From Pseudomonas sp. GR 6-02 (GTDB lineage Bacteria > Pseudomonadota > Gammaproteobacteria > Pseudomonadales > Pseudomonadaceae): a stretch of DNA of 64,000 nt. Below, piece by piece: positions 46,401 through 54,007 of this stretch. The stretch is from the NCBI RefSeq assembly GCF_001655615.1, contig NZ_CP011567.1, positions 2,427,001 through 2,491,000 of the forward strand, read 5' to 3'. Numbering within the stretch: position 1 is the stretch's first letter; every line of letters starts with the position of its first letter. Both the position numbers and the translations under genes were made by a program. The notes below the pieces were generated by a model. The model ran no database searches, was not told the origin of the DNA, and worked only from the letters and a program-made list of their open reading frames with translations.

Positions 46401-47333
46401 TTGAGCCTGCTGGACCGGCCGCGGGTGGACGTGACCTTGCGCGTCTCCGGATTCTTCCGCGATGCCTTTGCCAACCTGATCCGGCTGTTCGACGCCGCCG
46501 TGCAAGCGGTCGCCGCGCTGGATGAACCGGACGATCTCAACCCGTTGGCAGCCAAGGTTCGTGCCGAGCGCGAAGCGCTGCTGACGTCCGGTCTGGATGA
46601 AGAAGCGGCCAGGCGACAGGCCGGCTGGCGGATCTTCGGGGCCAAACCGGGTGCTTACGGTGCCGGCGTGCAAGGTGCCATCGACGGTCGTTTGTGGCAG
46701 AGCCGCGAAGACCTGGCCGAGGTTTACCTGAACTGGGGCGGCTACGCTTACGGCGGCTCCGATGAAGGCACCGCCGCACGCGAGCAGTTCGCCCAGCGTC
46801 TGAGCCAGGTGCAGGCCGTGCTGCAAAATCAGGACAACCGCGAGCACGACTTGCTCGATTCCAACGACTATTACCAGTTCCAGGGCGGCATGCTGGCGGC
46901 CGTCGAAAGCCTCGGCGGCGCAGCGGCGGCGAGTTATCACGGCGACCACAGTCAGCCGGACTTGCCGAAGATCCGCACATTGAAGGAAGAGCTGAACCGG
47001 GTGATCCGTTCCCGGGCGGCCAATCCGAAATGGATCGACGGGATCAAGCGTCATGGCTATAAAGGCGCGTTCGAACTGGCGGCGACGGTCGATAACCTGT
47101 TTGCGTTCGACGCCACCACGCAGTTGATCGACGATCACCAGTATGCGTTGCTGGCGGACGCCTATTTGCTTGATCCGGCGACCCGGGAGTTTGTTCGCGA
47201 ACACAATCCCCACGCCTTGCGCGACATGACCGAGCGCCTGCTCGAAGCGCAGCAACGGGGGATGTGGCAGGAGCCGGGTGAATACCGCGAGGCGCTGGAG
47301 AATTTGTTGCTGGACATAGAAGAAGACAGTTAG
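43425..47333 (+). CDS. cobN: Cobaltochelatase large subunit CobN, with REPIN insertion
   Basis: 1302 residues, about 50 longer than usual. CobN/BchH-type features are visible: YFWLRNTYGAHGVIHVGKHG (metal-chelatase histidines), NIYPFIVNDPGEGAQAKRR, NLPTTTAWRIGFQ and the C-terminal YEFAATVDNLFAF-like FELAATVDNLFAFD. It binds hydrogenobyrinate diamide and inserts cobalt, driven by an AAA+ motor. Residues about 799-845 are encoded by a nested REPIN (45819-45958) read in frame, giving EPLWRGGLPPLGREAAPKNG; the flanks continue normal CobN sequence. Whether the insertion is tolerated is unknown, but the frame stays open to a normal end. Confidence 0.93.
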   Translation: MHLLRTQPGGFVSDDNIADLGQTPAELVILCSGDSSLALLAEAAQQLPDDYPSLRLANPMQVQNHASVDLYVDEVLRHAKVILISLHGGIAYWRYGIERLVELSQRGVQLILVPGDDRPDPELSDLSTVAPEDRDRLWHFLRQGGMANALDLFRCLASRWLGRDYPCSEPQTLPRTAIYHPQKSPAHLQDWQADWQADQPVAAVLFYRSHLQAANTGFIDIFCQRLQAAGLNPLPIALASLKEPGCLAVVEDWLDEVEAGVILNTTGFAQSSPEAPHLRPFRRNIPVIQAICAQDNEPGWRASEQGLGPRDLAMHIALPELDGRIISRPISFKDLAWRSERSQSDVVCYRPQPERMDFVAELARRWIDLARLPNSEKRIALILANYPTRDGRIGNGVGLDTPAAALNILRALYAEGYPLPAELPDSGTALIQQLLGGVSNDLDTIDQRPCQQSLALDDYFLMFNALPEANREAVLQRWGTPESDPMFRGGRMMIAGLRFGLTFVGIQPARGYQVDPSAVYHDPDLVPPHGYLAFYFWLRNTYGAHGVIHVGKHGNLEWLPGKGVGLSENCWPDALLGPLPNIYPFIVNDPGEGAQAKRRTQAVIIDHLMPPLTRAETYGPLRNLELLADEYYEAQLLDPRRARELQRDILQLVRDTHIDRELQLDEKLDSDADAAIWLPRLDTYLCDLKESQIRDGLHVFGESPTGRLRIDTLLALLRIPRGDGRGAQSSVLRALAKAFELGFDPLDCVLADPWNGPRPDALQAVSDELWRTAGDTRERLELFAAQLISRTLNAEPGPCGSEPLWRGGLPPLGREAAPKNGTAAQSNGGKPPRHKAPHHLDPLPQEADWSDVSAIIDSLREVVAPRLDACGPAEMRGLLDALSGRFVPAGPSGAPSRGRLDVLPTGRNFYSVDVRNLPTTTAWRIGFQSANLILERHLQDHGDHLRQLGLSVWGTATMRTGGDDIAQAMALMGVRPVWATGSQRVDDFEILPLSLLDRPRVDVTLRVSGFFRDAFANLIRLFDAAVQAVAALDEPDDLNPLAAKVRAEREALLTSGLDEEAARRQAGWRIFGAKPGAYGAGVQGAIDGRLWQSREDLAEVYLNWGGYAYGGSDEGTAAREQFAQRLSQVQAVLQNQDNREHDLLDSNDYYQFQGGMLAAVESLGGAAAASYHGDHSQPDLPKIRTLKEELNRVIRSRAANPKWIDGIKRHGYKGAFELAATVDNLFAFDATTQLIDDHQYALLADAYLLDPATREFVREHNPHALRDMTERLLEAQQRGMWQEPGEYREALENLLLDIEEDS
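45819..45958. repeat. Nested REPIN composite inside the cobN coding sequence
   Basis: The outer pair GTGTGGGAGCG/CGCTCCCACA encloses TGTGGCGAGGGGGCTTGCCC (from 45835) and its inverse GGGCAAGCCCCCTCGCCACA (to 45927). It has the same architecture as the intergenic composite at 32096-32216. It is translated in frame as part of CobN without a stop codon. Confidence 0.92.
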
Positions 47334-47352
47334 CCGGTGAGCAAAGGAAATT

Positions 47353-47486
47353 TGTGGCGAGGGAGCTTGCTCCCGTTGGGCTGCGCAGCAGCCCCAAAAC
47401 AAAAAACCAGGCTCTGTCAGGCACACCGCATTTTCAGGTTTTACGACTGCTACGCAGCCGAGCGGGAGCAAGCTCCCTCGCCACAG
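47353..47486. repeat. REPIN between cobN and the chelatase motor gene
   Basis: TGTGGCGAGGGAGCTTGCTC on the left and GAGCAAGCTCCCTCGCCACA on the right with a long loop. It separates the cobN stop from the chlI start by 184 bp within an otherwise tight operon. Confidence 0.9.
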
Positions 47487-47517
47487 AGTAATCACCGACC
47501 ATGACCGAGATTTGAAC

Positions 47518-48525
47518 ATGACCGACACCCCCCATTTCCCGCTCTCCGCCGTGGTCGGCGCCGATGACTTGAAGCTCGCCCTGTACCTGACCGCCATCGA
47601 CCCGAAAATCGGAGGCGTGCTGATCGAAGGCCCGCGCGGCATGGCCAAGTCGACCCTGGCCCGAGGCCTGGCGGACCTGCTGGCCAGCGGTCAATTCGTT
47701 ACCTTGCCCCTGGGCGCCACCGAAGAACGGCTGGTCGGCACCCTCGATCTCGACGCGGCCTTGAGCGAAGGGCGCGCACAGTTTTCTCCGGGTGTATTGG
47801 CCAAGGCCGACGGCGGCGTGCTCTACGTCGATGAAGTGAACTTGCTGCCCGATCACCTCGTGGACCTGCTGCTCGACGTGGCCGCCAGCGGCACCAACCT
47901 GATCGAGCGCGACGGGATTTCCCATCGGCATTCGGCGAAGTTTGTGCTGATCGGCACCATGAACCCGGAAGAGGGCGAACTGCGCCCGCAACTGCTCGAC
48001 CGCTTTGGCCTGAACGTCGCCCTCAGTGGCCATACCGCACCCGCCGAGCGCGGCCAGATCATCCGTCGTCGACTGGATTTCGACAGCGATCCGCAAGGGT
48101 TCTGCGCCGAGTGGGAAAGTCAGCAACACGCCCTGCGCGAGCGTTGCCAGAAGGCGCGTGCGGCCCTGGCGAGTATCCCGCTCGACGATGCCGCACTGGC
48201 GCAGATCACCGAGCGCTGCTTTGCTGCCGGCGTCGATGGCTTGCGGGCCGACCTGGTCTGGCTGCGCGCGGCGCGGGCACATGCGGCGTGGCGCGGTGCG
48301 AACGCCATTGCCGAAGAGGATATCGACGCGGTCGCCGAATTTGCCTTGCGTCATCGTCGTCGGGAGCATTCGACCTCTGCGCCGCAAAACTCCCAAGCGC
48401 CACAGCAATCCCCTGCGCAAACCACCAACCCGAACGAAGGTCAGGGCCAGTGGGGCGAAATGCCCGCCCAGGCGCTGCCGGTCGGTGCTCGACGTGAAGT
48501 GCCGAGCTGGCCAAAAAAGCCCTAG
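47518..48525 (+). CDS. chlI: Chelatase small subunit (ChlI/BchI-type AAA+ ATPase), zero-frame product
   Basis: 335 residues, the length of a stand-alone ChlI/BchI. AAA+ features: Walker A EGPRGMAKSTLAR, Walker B GGVLYVDEVNLL, sensor GTMNPEEGELRPQLLDRFGL and a helical lid with FAAGVDGLRADLVWLRAARA. It is the ATP-driven motor for the CobN chelatase. The C-terminal part is a Pro/Gln/Asn-rich linker (SQAPQQSPAQTTNPNEG) that looks like the hinge of ChlD proteins. The zero frame ends CCA AAA AAG CCC TAG directly ahead of a strong stem-loop, so a fraction of ribosomes probably shift -1 into the VWA frame. ATG 47518 is chosen over TTG 47512. Confidence 0.93.
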   Translation: MTDTPHFPLSAVVGADDLKLALYLTAIDPKIGGVLIEGPRGMAKSTLARGLADLLASGQFVTLPLGATEERLVGTLDLDAALSEGRAQFSPGVLAKADGGVLYVDEVNLLPDHLVDLLLDVAASGTNLIERDGISHRHSAKFVLIGTMNPEEGELRPQLLDRFGLNVALSGHTAPAERGQIIRRRLDFDSDPQGFCAEWESQQHALRERCQKARAALASIPLDDAALAQITERCFAAGVDGLRADLVWLRAARAHAAWRGANAIAEEDIDAVAEFALRHRRREHSTSAPQNSQAPQQSPAQTTNPNEGQGQWGEMPAQALPVGARREVPSWPKKP

Positions 48526-48560
48526 GCATTCGCCCTCGATCAGACGCGGGGGCGAATGCC
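48513..48560 (+). promoter_or_regulatory. -1 programmed ribosomal frameshift site (A_AAA_AAG plus stem-loop)
   Basis: Slippery heptamer A AAA AAG at 48513-48519 in the correct phase (CCA AAA AAG), then the zero-frame stop TAG at 48523-48525. A perfect 11-bp stem follows: GGCATTCGCCC (48525-48535) and GGGCGAATGCC (48550-48560) around a 14-nt loop. The spacer is 5-6 nt, optimal for -1 shifting. After the shift, translation continues GCC CTA GGC into the VWA frame with no stop before 49184. Confidence 0.88.
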
Positions 48561-49184
48561 AGACCCCGCGCAGGCCGGCTGGATCACGGTAAACAGGGCA
48601 AGCGTCACGCCGCCCGTAGCGGATCGGTCAACTGGCCCGGCACCTTGCTCAATGGCCGACCGCGTCAACGCGATGACCTATTGTTCCATCTGCGGACCCG
48701 CACCCCGCATGAACTGTGGCTGGTGATCGTCGATGCCTCGGCTTCGACCCGGCGCCATCAGGCGTTGAGCGATGCCAAGGGCTTGCTGGCGCAACTGTTC
48801 GACGATGCCTATCGCCAGCGCGCACGCCTGGCTTTGCTGACCGCCAGCGGTCACTTGCCGAAGTGGCAGGTGCAGGGGTTGAAAGCTTCTGCGGGCTTAC
48901 GCGATTGGCTTGAGGGATTGGGCGCCGGCGGCGGGACGCCGATGCTGGCGGCGCTTGGCGAGGCGGGGCGCTGGCTGGCGGTCCGGCAAAAGCGTTTTCC
49001 GGCCGAACAGCAGCGGCTGCTGCTAGTGACAGATGGACGGTTGAAGGACTGGTCGACATTGCCGGAGCTGGATTGTCCGGGGTTGCTGATCGACATCGAG
49101 CGCGGTCCGATTCGGCTCGGGCGGGCAAAGGTGTTGGCAGCTCAGTTACAGATTGATTATCGGCATATCGATGAGCTGATTTAA
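48519..49184 (+). CDS. chlD: VWA (ChlD-type) part of the chelatase medium subunit, reached by -1 frameshift
   Basis: 221-residue trans-frame extension, giving a 555-residue ChlI-ChlD fusion when joined to codons 47518-48519. It begins with an Arg/Gly-rich linker (DHGKQGKRHAARSGSVNWPG) as in known ChlD proteins. A von Willebrand A domain follows with the MIDAS residues DASAS in LWLVIVDASASTRRHQ, GGTPM and LLLVTDGR. There is no ATG or GTG with a ribosome site at its start. The only near candidate is TTG 48645, which lacks a Shine-Dalgarno and would remove the linker. The medium subunit couples the AAA+ ring to CobN through its MIDAS. Confidence 0.85.
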   Translation, partial: ALGIRPRSDAGANARPRAGRLDHGKQGKRHAARSGSVNWPGTLLNGRPRQRDDLLFHLRTRTPHELWLVIVDASASTRRHQALSDAKGLLAQLFDDAYRQRARLALLTASGHLPKWQVQGLKASAGLRDWLEGLGAGGGTPMLAALGEAGRWLAVRQKRFPAEQQRLLLVTDGRLKDWSTLPELDCPGLLIDIERGPIRLGRAKVLAAQLQIDYRHIDELI

Positions 49185-49266
49185 GGTTGAATTTTGTGCT
49201 GACAGTGCTGGCCCCATCGCATCGCTGCCCTATGCTCTGTAAGCAAACCCATCACAGGAGTGACCC

Positions 49267-50913
49267 ATGCGCGTTCTAGCCCGCAACGATCAGGACGATT
49301 TCCGCGTCAAAGCCTACGCTGGCACCAACGGTGTGCTGCTGGCCATCGACCTGGCCGAACCCCGCCGCAAAGGCCTGTTGGGGTTTGCCATCGAAAAACA
49401 GCAAGGTGACAAACCCTGGTTGTTTCTGTTCAACAGCCTGACCTTCCCCGGCAAGGATCATACGTTCCCTCAGTTTCACGCCACCCCCAGCGATGCCGCG
49501 CCTTTGCAGAAATTTCGCTGGGCCGATTACGCGGTCAATCCGGGTGTGACGATCCATTATCGGGTTCACCTGGCTTATGGCACTGCCGATGCGCCACAGT
49601 TGGGTGAAAGCCTGGAAGTGACGGTCACCACGGACGATGGCCTGCCCAAGGGGCAGAACGTGATATTCAACCGGGCAGTGGCTGCCAGTCAGGCGTTCCA
49701 GCGCAAATTCGCCGACCTCGATGCGCTACTCAGCGTCAACAAGACACTGCCCATCGAAGAGTGGCCCGATGCGCCGCGCCAATGGCTGGAAAATGGTCTG
49801 CTCGCACGCTTGCTCGGGTTTATCGAGCGTGCCGTGGATGGCCAGTGGGCGCTGGACATCGCGATCTATGAATACCAGTTGCAGGCGATCGTCGATGCGG
49901 TGAACGCCGCCTTCGAGCGTGGCGTAAAGGTTCGGGTCCTGTACCACGCCCAACCTGGCGAAGACACCACGGCGCTGAACGAAGCCAGCCTGGAAAAAAT
50001 CCCGGCGGCGAACAAACGCGGGCGGGTCACCCACAATATCTTTCACGACAAGTTCATGGTCCTGAGCCGGCTCGATGCCGCGGGGCAGCATCAGCCCGAA
50101 GCGGTACTCTGCGGCAGTACCAACTTCACTGCCAACGGCGTCTACCGTCAGGCCAACGTCGTGCATGTGCTGGACGACGCTCGGATCGGCGCCACTTACC
50201 TGCAAACCTTCGAGCAGGTCTGGGCCACACCGACGGACGTCGGCGCCACGCGGGACTGGCTCACGGAACACAATCCGATGCAGCCTGACCAGCCGCTGTT
50301 CGCCGGTTTTTCACCGCGCTCGGGCGAGGGCGACTTGAGTGAGTTCATCAAGATCATCAACGCCGCCAAAAAAGACCTGCTGTTTGTCACCGCATTCACC
50401 TTGCCGGACAAAATACTCAACGCGCTGCTCGGCCAACCCCACGACGACATCTTGCGTTACGGCCTGCAAAACACGGTCAGCAACATCACCGGTTTCCATG
50501 CCGACCGCACCGCCGAATTCGCCGCCACCGCGCTGCTCAACACCGGCCTTGAAGGCTGGCTCAAGGAAAACATGAAAGGCCAGAAGGGCAACCTGCTGGT
50601 GCACACCAAAGCCATCGTCGTCGATTTCACCAGCGACTCACCGACCATCATCAGCGGCAGCCACAACCTCAGTGACGCGGCCAGCAACGGCAATGACGAA
50701 AACTACCTGATCATCCGTGGCGACACCGACCTGGCCGATCGTTACGGGCTGGAACTGCTGCGCTTCTACGAACATTACCGGTTCCGCTACTTCGCAAAGA
50801 AACTGCAACTCAAGCAGGTCCGGCCGTTGGCGGCGGATGACAGCTGGACCGATGACTATTACCGCGAGGGCGACCTGCGGATGTTGTCGCGGCTGCGTTT
50901 TTCCGGACGATAA
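49267..50913 (+). CDS. Phospholipase D-like (HKD) protein
   Basis: 548 residues with two PLD motifs. The first is HDKFMVLSRLD with downstream LCGSTNFTANG (about residues 259-290); the second is HTKAIVVDFTSD with IISGSHNLSDAA (about residues 445-470). Each supplies the H-x-K catalytic pair. The N-terminal ~130 residues form a separate beta-rich region (FLFNSLTFPGKDHTFPQF). No signal peptide is seen, so it is cytosolic or delivered by another route. The substrate could be phospholipid or nucleic acid. The ATG at 49267 follows CACAGGAGTGACCC. It is unconnected to the B12 locus by function. Confidence 0.85.
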   Translation: MRVLARNDQDDFRVKAYAGTNGVLLAIDLAEPRRKGLLGFAIEKQQGDKPWLFLFNSLTFPGKDHTFPQFHATPSDAAPLQKFRWADYAVNPGVTIHYRVHLAYGTADAPQLGESLEVTVTTDDGLPKGQNVIFNRAVAASQAFQRKFADLDALLSVNKTLPIEEWPDAPRQWLENGLLARLLGFIERAVDGQWALDIAIYEYQLQAIVDAVNAAFERGVKVRVLYHAQPGEDTTALNEASLEKIPAANKRGRVTHNIFHDKFMVLSRLDAAGQHQPEAVLCGSTNFTANGVYRQANVVHVLDDARIGATYLQTFEQVWATPTDVGATRDWLTEHNPMQPDQPLFAGFSPRSGEGDLSEFIKIINAAKKDLLFVTAFTLPDKILNALLGQPHDDILRYGLQNTVSNITGFHADRTAEFAATALLNTGLEGWLKENMKGQKGNLLVHTKAIVVDFTSDSPTIISGSHNLSDAASNGNDENYLIIRGDTDLADRYGLELLRFYEHYRFRYFAKKLQLKQVRPLAADDSWTDDYYREGDLRMLSRLRFSGR

Positions 50914-50933
50914 ACACACCGGCGGGCACTTTT

Positions 50934-50970
50934 TGTAGCAGCTGCCGAGCAGCGCAAGGCTGCTGCTACA
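50934..50970. repeat. Short REP hairpin (TGTAGCAGC type)
   Basis: TGTAGCAGCTGCCGAGC and its partner GGCTGCTGCTACA form a hairpin between the convergent PLD-like and thioredoxin-like genes. A third REP-like sequence class in the window; it may also act as a terminator. Confidence 0.7.
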
Positions 50971-50976
50971 GGTCAG

Positions 50977-51432
50977 TTATTTGCCCATTGCATTACTCAT
51001 CAAACGTGCATTCAACCGCTCCCGTGCCCGAGGCGCAGTGCATAAAGTGCTGAGGGTTCTCTGCAACCACGGCAAGTCGTGGCGGGGTTTGTGGGCAATC
51101 TGTTTGGGCCTGAGCTTGCCGATGTGCTTTTTGAAATGTTCTTCCAGGGTTTCCGGGGTGCCTATGCCCTTGAGCTTCGTCAGCAGCTTCCCCTCCTCGT
51201 AGAACAGCAAAGTGGGTGTGCCTTTGACTTCCGGATGCCGAGGGGACTTGCTCGTATCCAGCATATAGATGCACGCATGATCTTTGTACTTCTCGGCAAT
51301 GGCCCGGAAAACCGGTCCGGCCCCTTCGCAGGCGGGACAGTGGTCGTTGCCGAAATACAGAATCACCGGGCGCCAAGTGTTGAGCGCTTTGCGGTAGGCC
51401 GGATCCAATGACTGGGTGGACATCGAACTCAT
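50977..51432 (-). CDS. Thioredoxin-fold protein with CPAC active site
   Basis: 151 residues, cytosolic. Thioredoxin fold with CPAC at residues 32-35 in ILYFGNDHCPACEGAGPVF and the cis-Pro region KGTPTLLFYEEGKLL. A C-terminal tail of about 45 residues beyond the fold (LRPKQIAHKPRHDLPWLQRT) is basic and not part of a standard thioredoxin. It probably reduces or exchanges disulfides. AAAAGGAGATTTCA precedes ATG 51432. Monocistronic. Confidence 0.85.
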   Translation of the reverse strand: MSSMSTQSLDPAYRKALNTWRPVILYFGNDHCPACEGAGPVFRAIAEKYKDHACIYMLDTSKSPRHPEVKGTPTLLFYEEGKLLTKLKGIGTPETLEEHFKKHIGKLRPKQIAHKPRHDLPWLQRTLSTLCTAPRARERLNARLMSNAMGK

Positions 51433-51731
51433 TGAAATCTCCTTTTCAAAGACTATCGAAGGCCCTTTGACGTTAAAGGAGGCGAGCGGGTGGGTCTACT
51501 GTCAGAAATTACAGGTGTGCTCTGCTTCTTTTTGACCTGCAATGCACCGCAATGTGACTCAACCACACACAGCCTGTAGCCAACGGTAGCGTTCAGCCAG
51601 CTGTCTTTTCGTAACACTTTCTTCGCGCCTGTGCGCATCCATTTGATTCAAAACACTTTTCAAATCCTCCGAGATTCCGGCCACAACCTGTGGCACACTT
51701 TCTGCTGTCTATTCCGTTGTTACATACCATG

Positions 51732-51747
51732 TTCCGGTATAGCGGAA
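51732..51747 (+). promoter_or_regulatory. Candidate IclR-family operator upstream of the ABC transporter operon
   Basis: TTCCGGTATAGCGGAA is an inverted repeat with 5-nt arms (TTCCG/CGGAA), 26 bp before the binding protein start. Another ATTCCG half-site lies at 51711. IclR regulators often bind TTCC/GGAA-type palindromes, and an IclR gene is encoded in this cluster at 55340-56104. The rest of the 340-bp gap (51433-51731) shows no gene. Confidence 0.45.
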
Positions 51748-51772
51748 TAAACACAGCCCTGGAGTGCTTGCC

Positions 51773-52621
51773 ATGCATCGTCGACTTTCCTTGTTTAAAG
51801 CGTGTGTTTTCGTACTCGCGGCTTCGGCCGCTGCCGTGGGTGTCGCTCAAGCGGCAGACAGCAAGCTCGACAGCGTGCTGGCCCGTGGGAAATTGATCGT
51901 GGGTACGGGCAGTACCAACGCGCCGTGGCACTTCCAGGGAGCCGACGGCAAGTTGCAGGGTTTTGATATCGATATCGCGCGGATGGTGGCCAAGGGGTTG
52001 TTCAACGACCCGAGCAAGGTCGAGTTCGTGGTGCAGTCGTCCGATGCGCGGATTCCGAACCTGCTGACCGACAAGGTCGATATGAGTTGCCAGTTCATCA
52101 CCGTGACCGCCAGCCGGGCCCAACAGGTCGCGTTCACGCTGCCGTACTACCGTGAAGGTGTTGGCCTGTTGCTGCCGGCCAACAGCAAGTACAAGGAAAT
52201 CGAAGACCTCAGGGCCGCCGCCGACGGCGTGACCGTGGCGGTGCTGCAGAACGTGTACGCCGAAGAACTGGTGCATCAGGCGCTGCCCAAGGCCAAGGTC
52301 GATCAGTACGACAGCGTGGATCTGATGTATCAGGCGGTGAACTCCGGCCGTGCCGACGCGGCGGCCACCGATCAGTCGTCGGTGAAATACCTGATGGTGC
52401 AGAACCCAGGCCGTTATCGCAGCCCGACCTACGCCTGGAGCCCGCAGACCTACGCCTGTGCGGTCAAACGCGGCGACCAGGACTGGCTGAACTTCGTCAA
52501 CACCGTGCTGCATGAAGGCATGACTGGCGTTGAATTCCCGACTTACGCGGCGTCGTTCAAGCAGTGGTTCGGTGTCGACCTGCCTACACCTGCAATCGGT
52601 TTCCCAGTCGAATTCAAATGA
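51773..52621 (+). CDS. ABC transporter substrate-binding protein (polar amino acid type)
   Basis: 282 residues. Signal peptide MHRRLSLFKACVFVLAASAA (cleavage near AQA-AD), then a type II periplasmic binding fold of family SBP_bac_3: LDSVLARGKLIVGTGSTNAP, GFDIDIARMVAKGLF, DMSCQFITVTASRAQQVAFT. It captures an amino acid-like compound for the two permeases and ATPase that follow. ATG 51773 is set by CTGGAG upstream. First gene of the cluster, behind a candidate IclR operator. Confidence 0.92.
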   Translation: MHRRLSLFKACVFVLAASAAAVGVAQAADSKLDSVLARGKLIVGTGSTNAPWHFQGADGKLQGFDIDIARMVAKGLFNDPSKVEFVVQSSDARIPNLLTDKVDMSCQFITVTASRAQQVAFTLPYYREGVGLLLPANSKYKEIEDLRAAADGVTVAVLQNVYAEELVHQALPKAKVDQYDSVDLMYQAVNSGRADAAATDQSSVKYLMVQNPGRYRSPTYAWSPQTYACAVKRGDQDWLNFVNTVLHEGMTGVEFPTYAASFKQWFGVDLPTPAIGFPVEFK

Positions 52622-52673
52622 TCCCGTGAGAGCGGGGCGGTGATAAATCGCCCCGCTCAAGGTACTGTTGACC

Positions 52674-53336
52674 ATGAACTATCAGTTGAATTTTGCCGCC
52701 GTGTGGCGCGACTTCGACACCTTGCTGGCGGGGCTCGGTCTGGGTCTTGAGCTGGCGCTGGTGTCGATCGCCATCGGCTGCGTGATCGGCCTGCTGATGG
52801 CGTTTGCTTTGCTGTCGAAGCACCGCGCATTGCGGGGGCTGGCGTCGGTGTATGTGACGGTGATCCGTAATACGCCGATTCTGGTGTTGATTCTGTTGAT
52901 CTACTTCGCGTTGCCGAGCCTAGGTATTCGCCTGGACAAGATCCCCTCGTTCATCATCACCCTGTCGCTGTATGCCGGGGCGTACCTGACTGAAGTGTTT
53001 CGTGGCGGGCTGTTGAGCATTCCCAAGGGACTACGTGAAGCCGGGTTGGCGATTGGCTTGGGCGAGTGGCAGGTCAAGGCGTACATCACCGTGCCGGTGA
53101 TGCTGCGCAATGTGCTGCCGGCGCTGTCGAACAACTTCATTTCGCTGTTCAAGGACACCTCGCTGGCGGCGGCGATTGCCGTGCCGGAGCTGACCTATTA
53201 CGCGCGCAAGATCAATGTCGAGAGCTACCGGGTGATCGAAACCTGGCTGGTGACCACAGCGCTCTATGTTGCGGCCTGTTACCTCATTGCCATGATGCTG
53301 CGTTACCTCGAGCAGCGTCTGGCGATTCGCCGATAG
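52674..53336 (+). CDS. ABC transporter permease (HisM/polar amino acid family) 1
   Basis: 220 residues with about five membrane helices (LGLELALVSIAIGCVIGLLM, TPILVLILLIYFALPSLG, ALYVAACYLIAMML). The EAA loop for ATPase contact is visible as GLREAGLAIGLGEWQVKAYI. Pairs with the second permease to form the channel. ATG 52674; a TTG two codons earlier is less likely. The next gene starts 8 bp after its stop. Confidence 0.92.
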   Translation: MNYQLNFAAVWRDFDTLLAGLGLGLELALVSIAIGCVIGLLMAFALLSKHRALRGLASVYVTVIRNTPILVLILLIYFALPSLGIRLDKIPSFIITLSLYAGAYLTEVFRGGLLSIPKGLREAGLAIGLGEWQVKAYITVPVMLRNVLPALSNNFISLFKDTSLAAAIAVPELTYYARKINVESYRVIETWLVTTALYVAACYLIAMMLRYLEQRLAIRR

Positions 53337-53344
53337 GAGGCCCC

Positions 53345-54007
53345 ATGTACGAATCCCCCAGCTGGTTGCATGAGTTATGGGTGGCCCGGGATGTCCTGTG
53401 GCAGGGCTTTCTGACCAGTGTGCAGTGCTCGGGCCTGGCGATTTTGCTGGGTACGCTGGTCGGCATCGTCGCCGGCCTGGTACTCACCTACGGCACGTTT
53501 TGGATGCGCGCGCCGTTCCGGTTCTACGTCGACATCATTCGCGGCACGCCGGTGTTTGTATTGGTACTGGCCTGCTTCTACATGGCGCCGGCACTGGGCT
53601 GGCAAATCAGCGCCTTCGGGGCAGGCACTTTGGGCCTGACGCTGTTTTGCGGTTCCCATGTCGCCGAGATCGTGCGCGGTGCGTTGCAAGCGCTGCCCAG
53701 CGGTCAGATGGAAGCGAGCAAGGCCATCGGCCTGACGTTTTACCAGGCACTGGGTTATGTGTTGTTGCCCCAGGCGTTGCGGCAGATCTTGCCGACCTGG
53801 GTCAACTCGTCCACCGAGATCGTCAAGGCGTCGACCTTGTTGTCGGTGATCGGCGTCGCCGAGCTGCTGCTCAGTACTCAACAGATCATCGCCCGGACCT
53901 TCATGACCCTGGAGTTTTACCTGTTCGCCGGATTGCTGTTTTTCGTCATCAACTACGCCATCGAATTACTCGGCCGGCACATTGAAAAGCGGGTGGCCTT
54001 GCCATGA
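53345..54007 (+). CDS. ABC transporter permease (polar amino acid family) 2
   Basis: 220 residues. Helices such as [20 protein letters not shown] and [19 protein letters not shown]; the EAA-type loop is [20 protein letters not shown]. It probably forms a heterodimer with permease 1. ATG 53345 with GATAGGAGGCCCC directly upstream, a strong ribosome site. Its stop overlaps the ATPase start (ATGA). Confidence 0.92.
   Translation: MYESPSWLHELWVARDVLWQGFLTSVQCSGLAILLGTLVGIVAGLVLTYGTFWMRAPFRFYVDIIRGTPVFVLVLACFYMAPALGWQISAFGAGTLGLTLFCGSHVAEIVRGALQALPSGQMEASKAIGLTFYQALGYVLLPQALRQILPTWVNSSTEIVKASTLLSVIGVAELLLSTQQIIARTFMTLEFYLFAGLLFFVINYAIELLGRHIEKRVALP

Noticed and set aside
39136..47486. Repeated palindromes considered as a CRISPR array
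   Set aside because: Repeats are inverted pairs scattered over kilobases with genes between; there is no regular spacer pattern and no cas gene.
48645..49184. Independent VWA protein starting at TTG 48645
   Set aside because: No Shine-Dalgarno sequence, rare start codon, and it would lose the linker that is open in frame from the slippery site; the frameshift explanation fits better.
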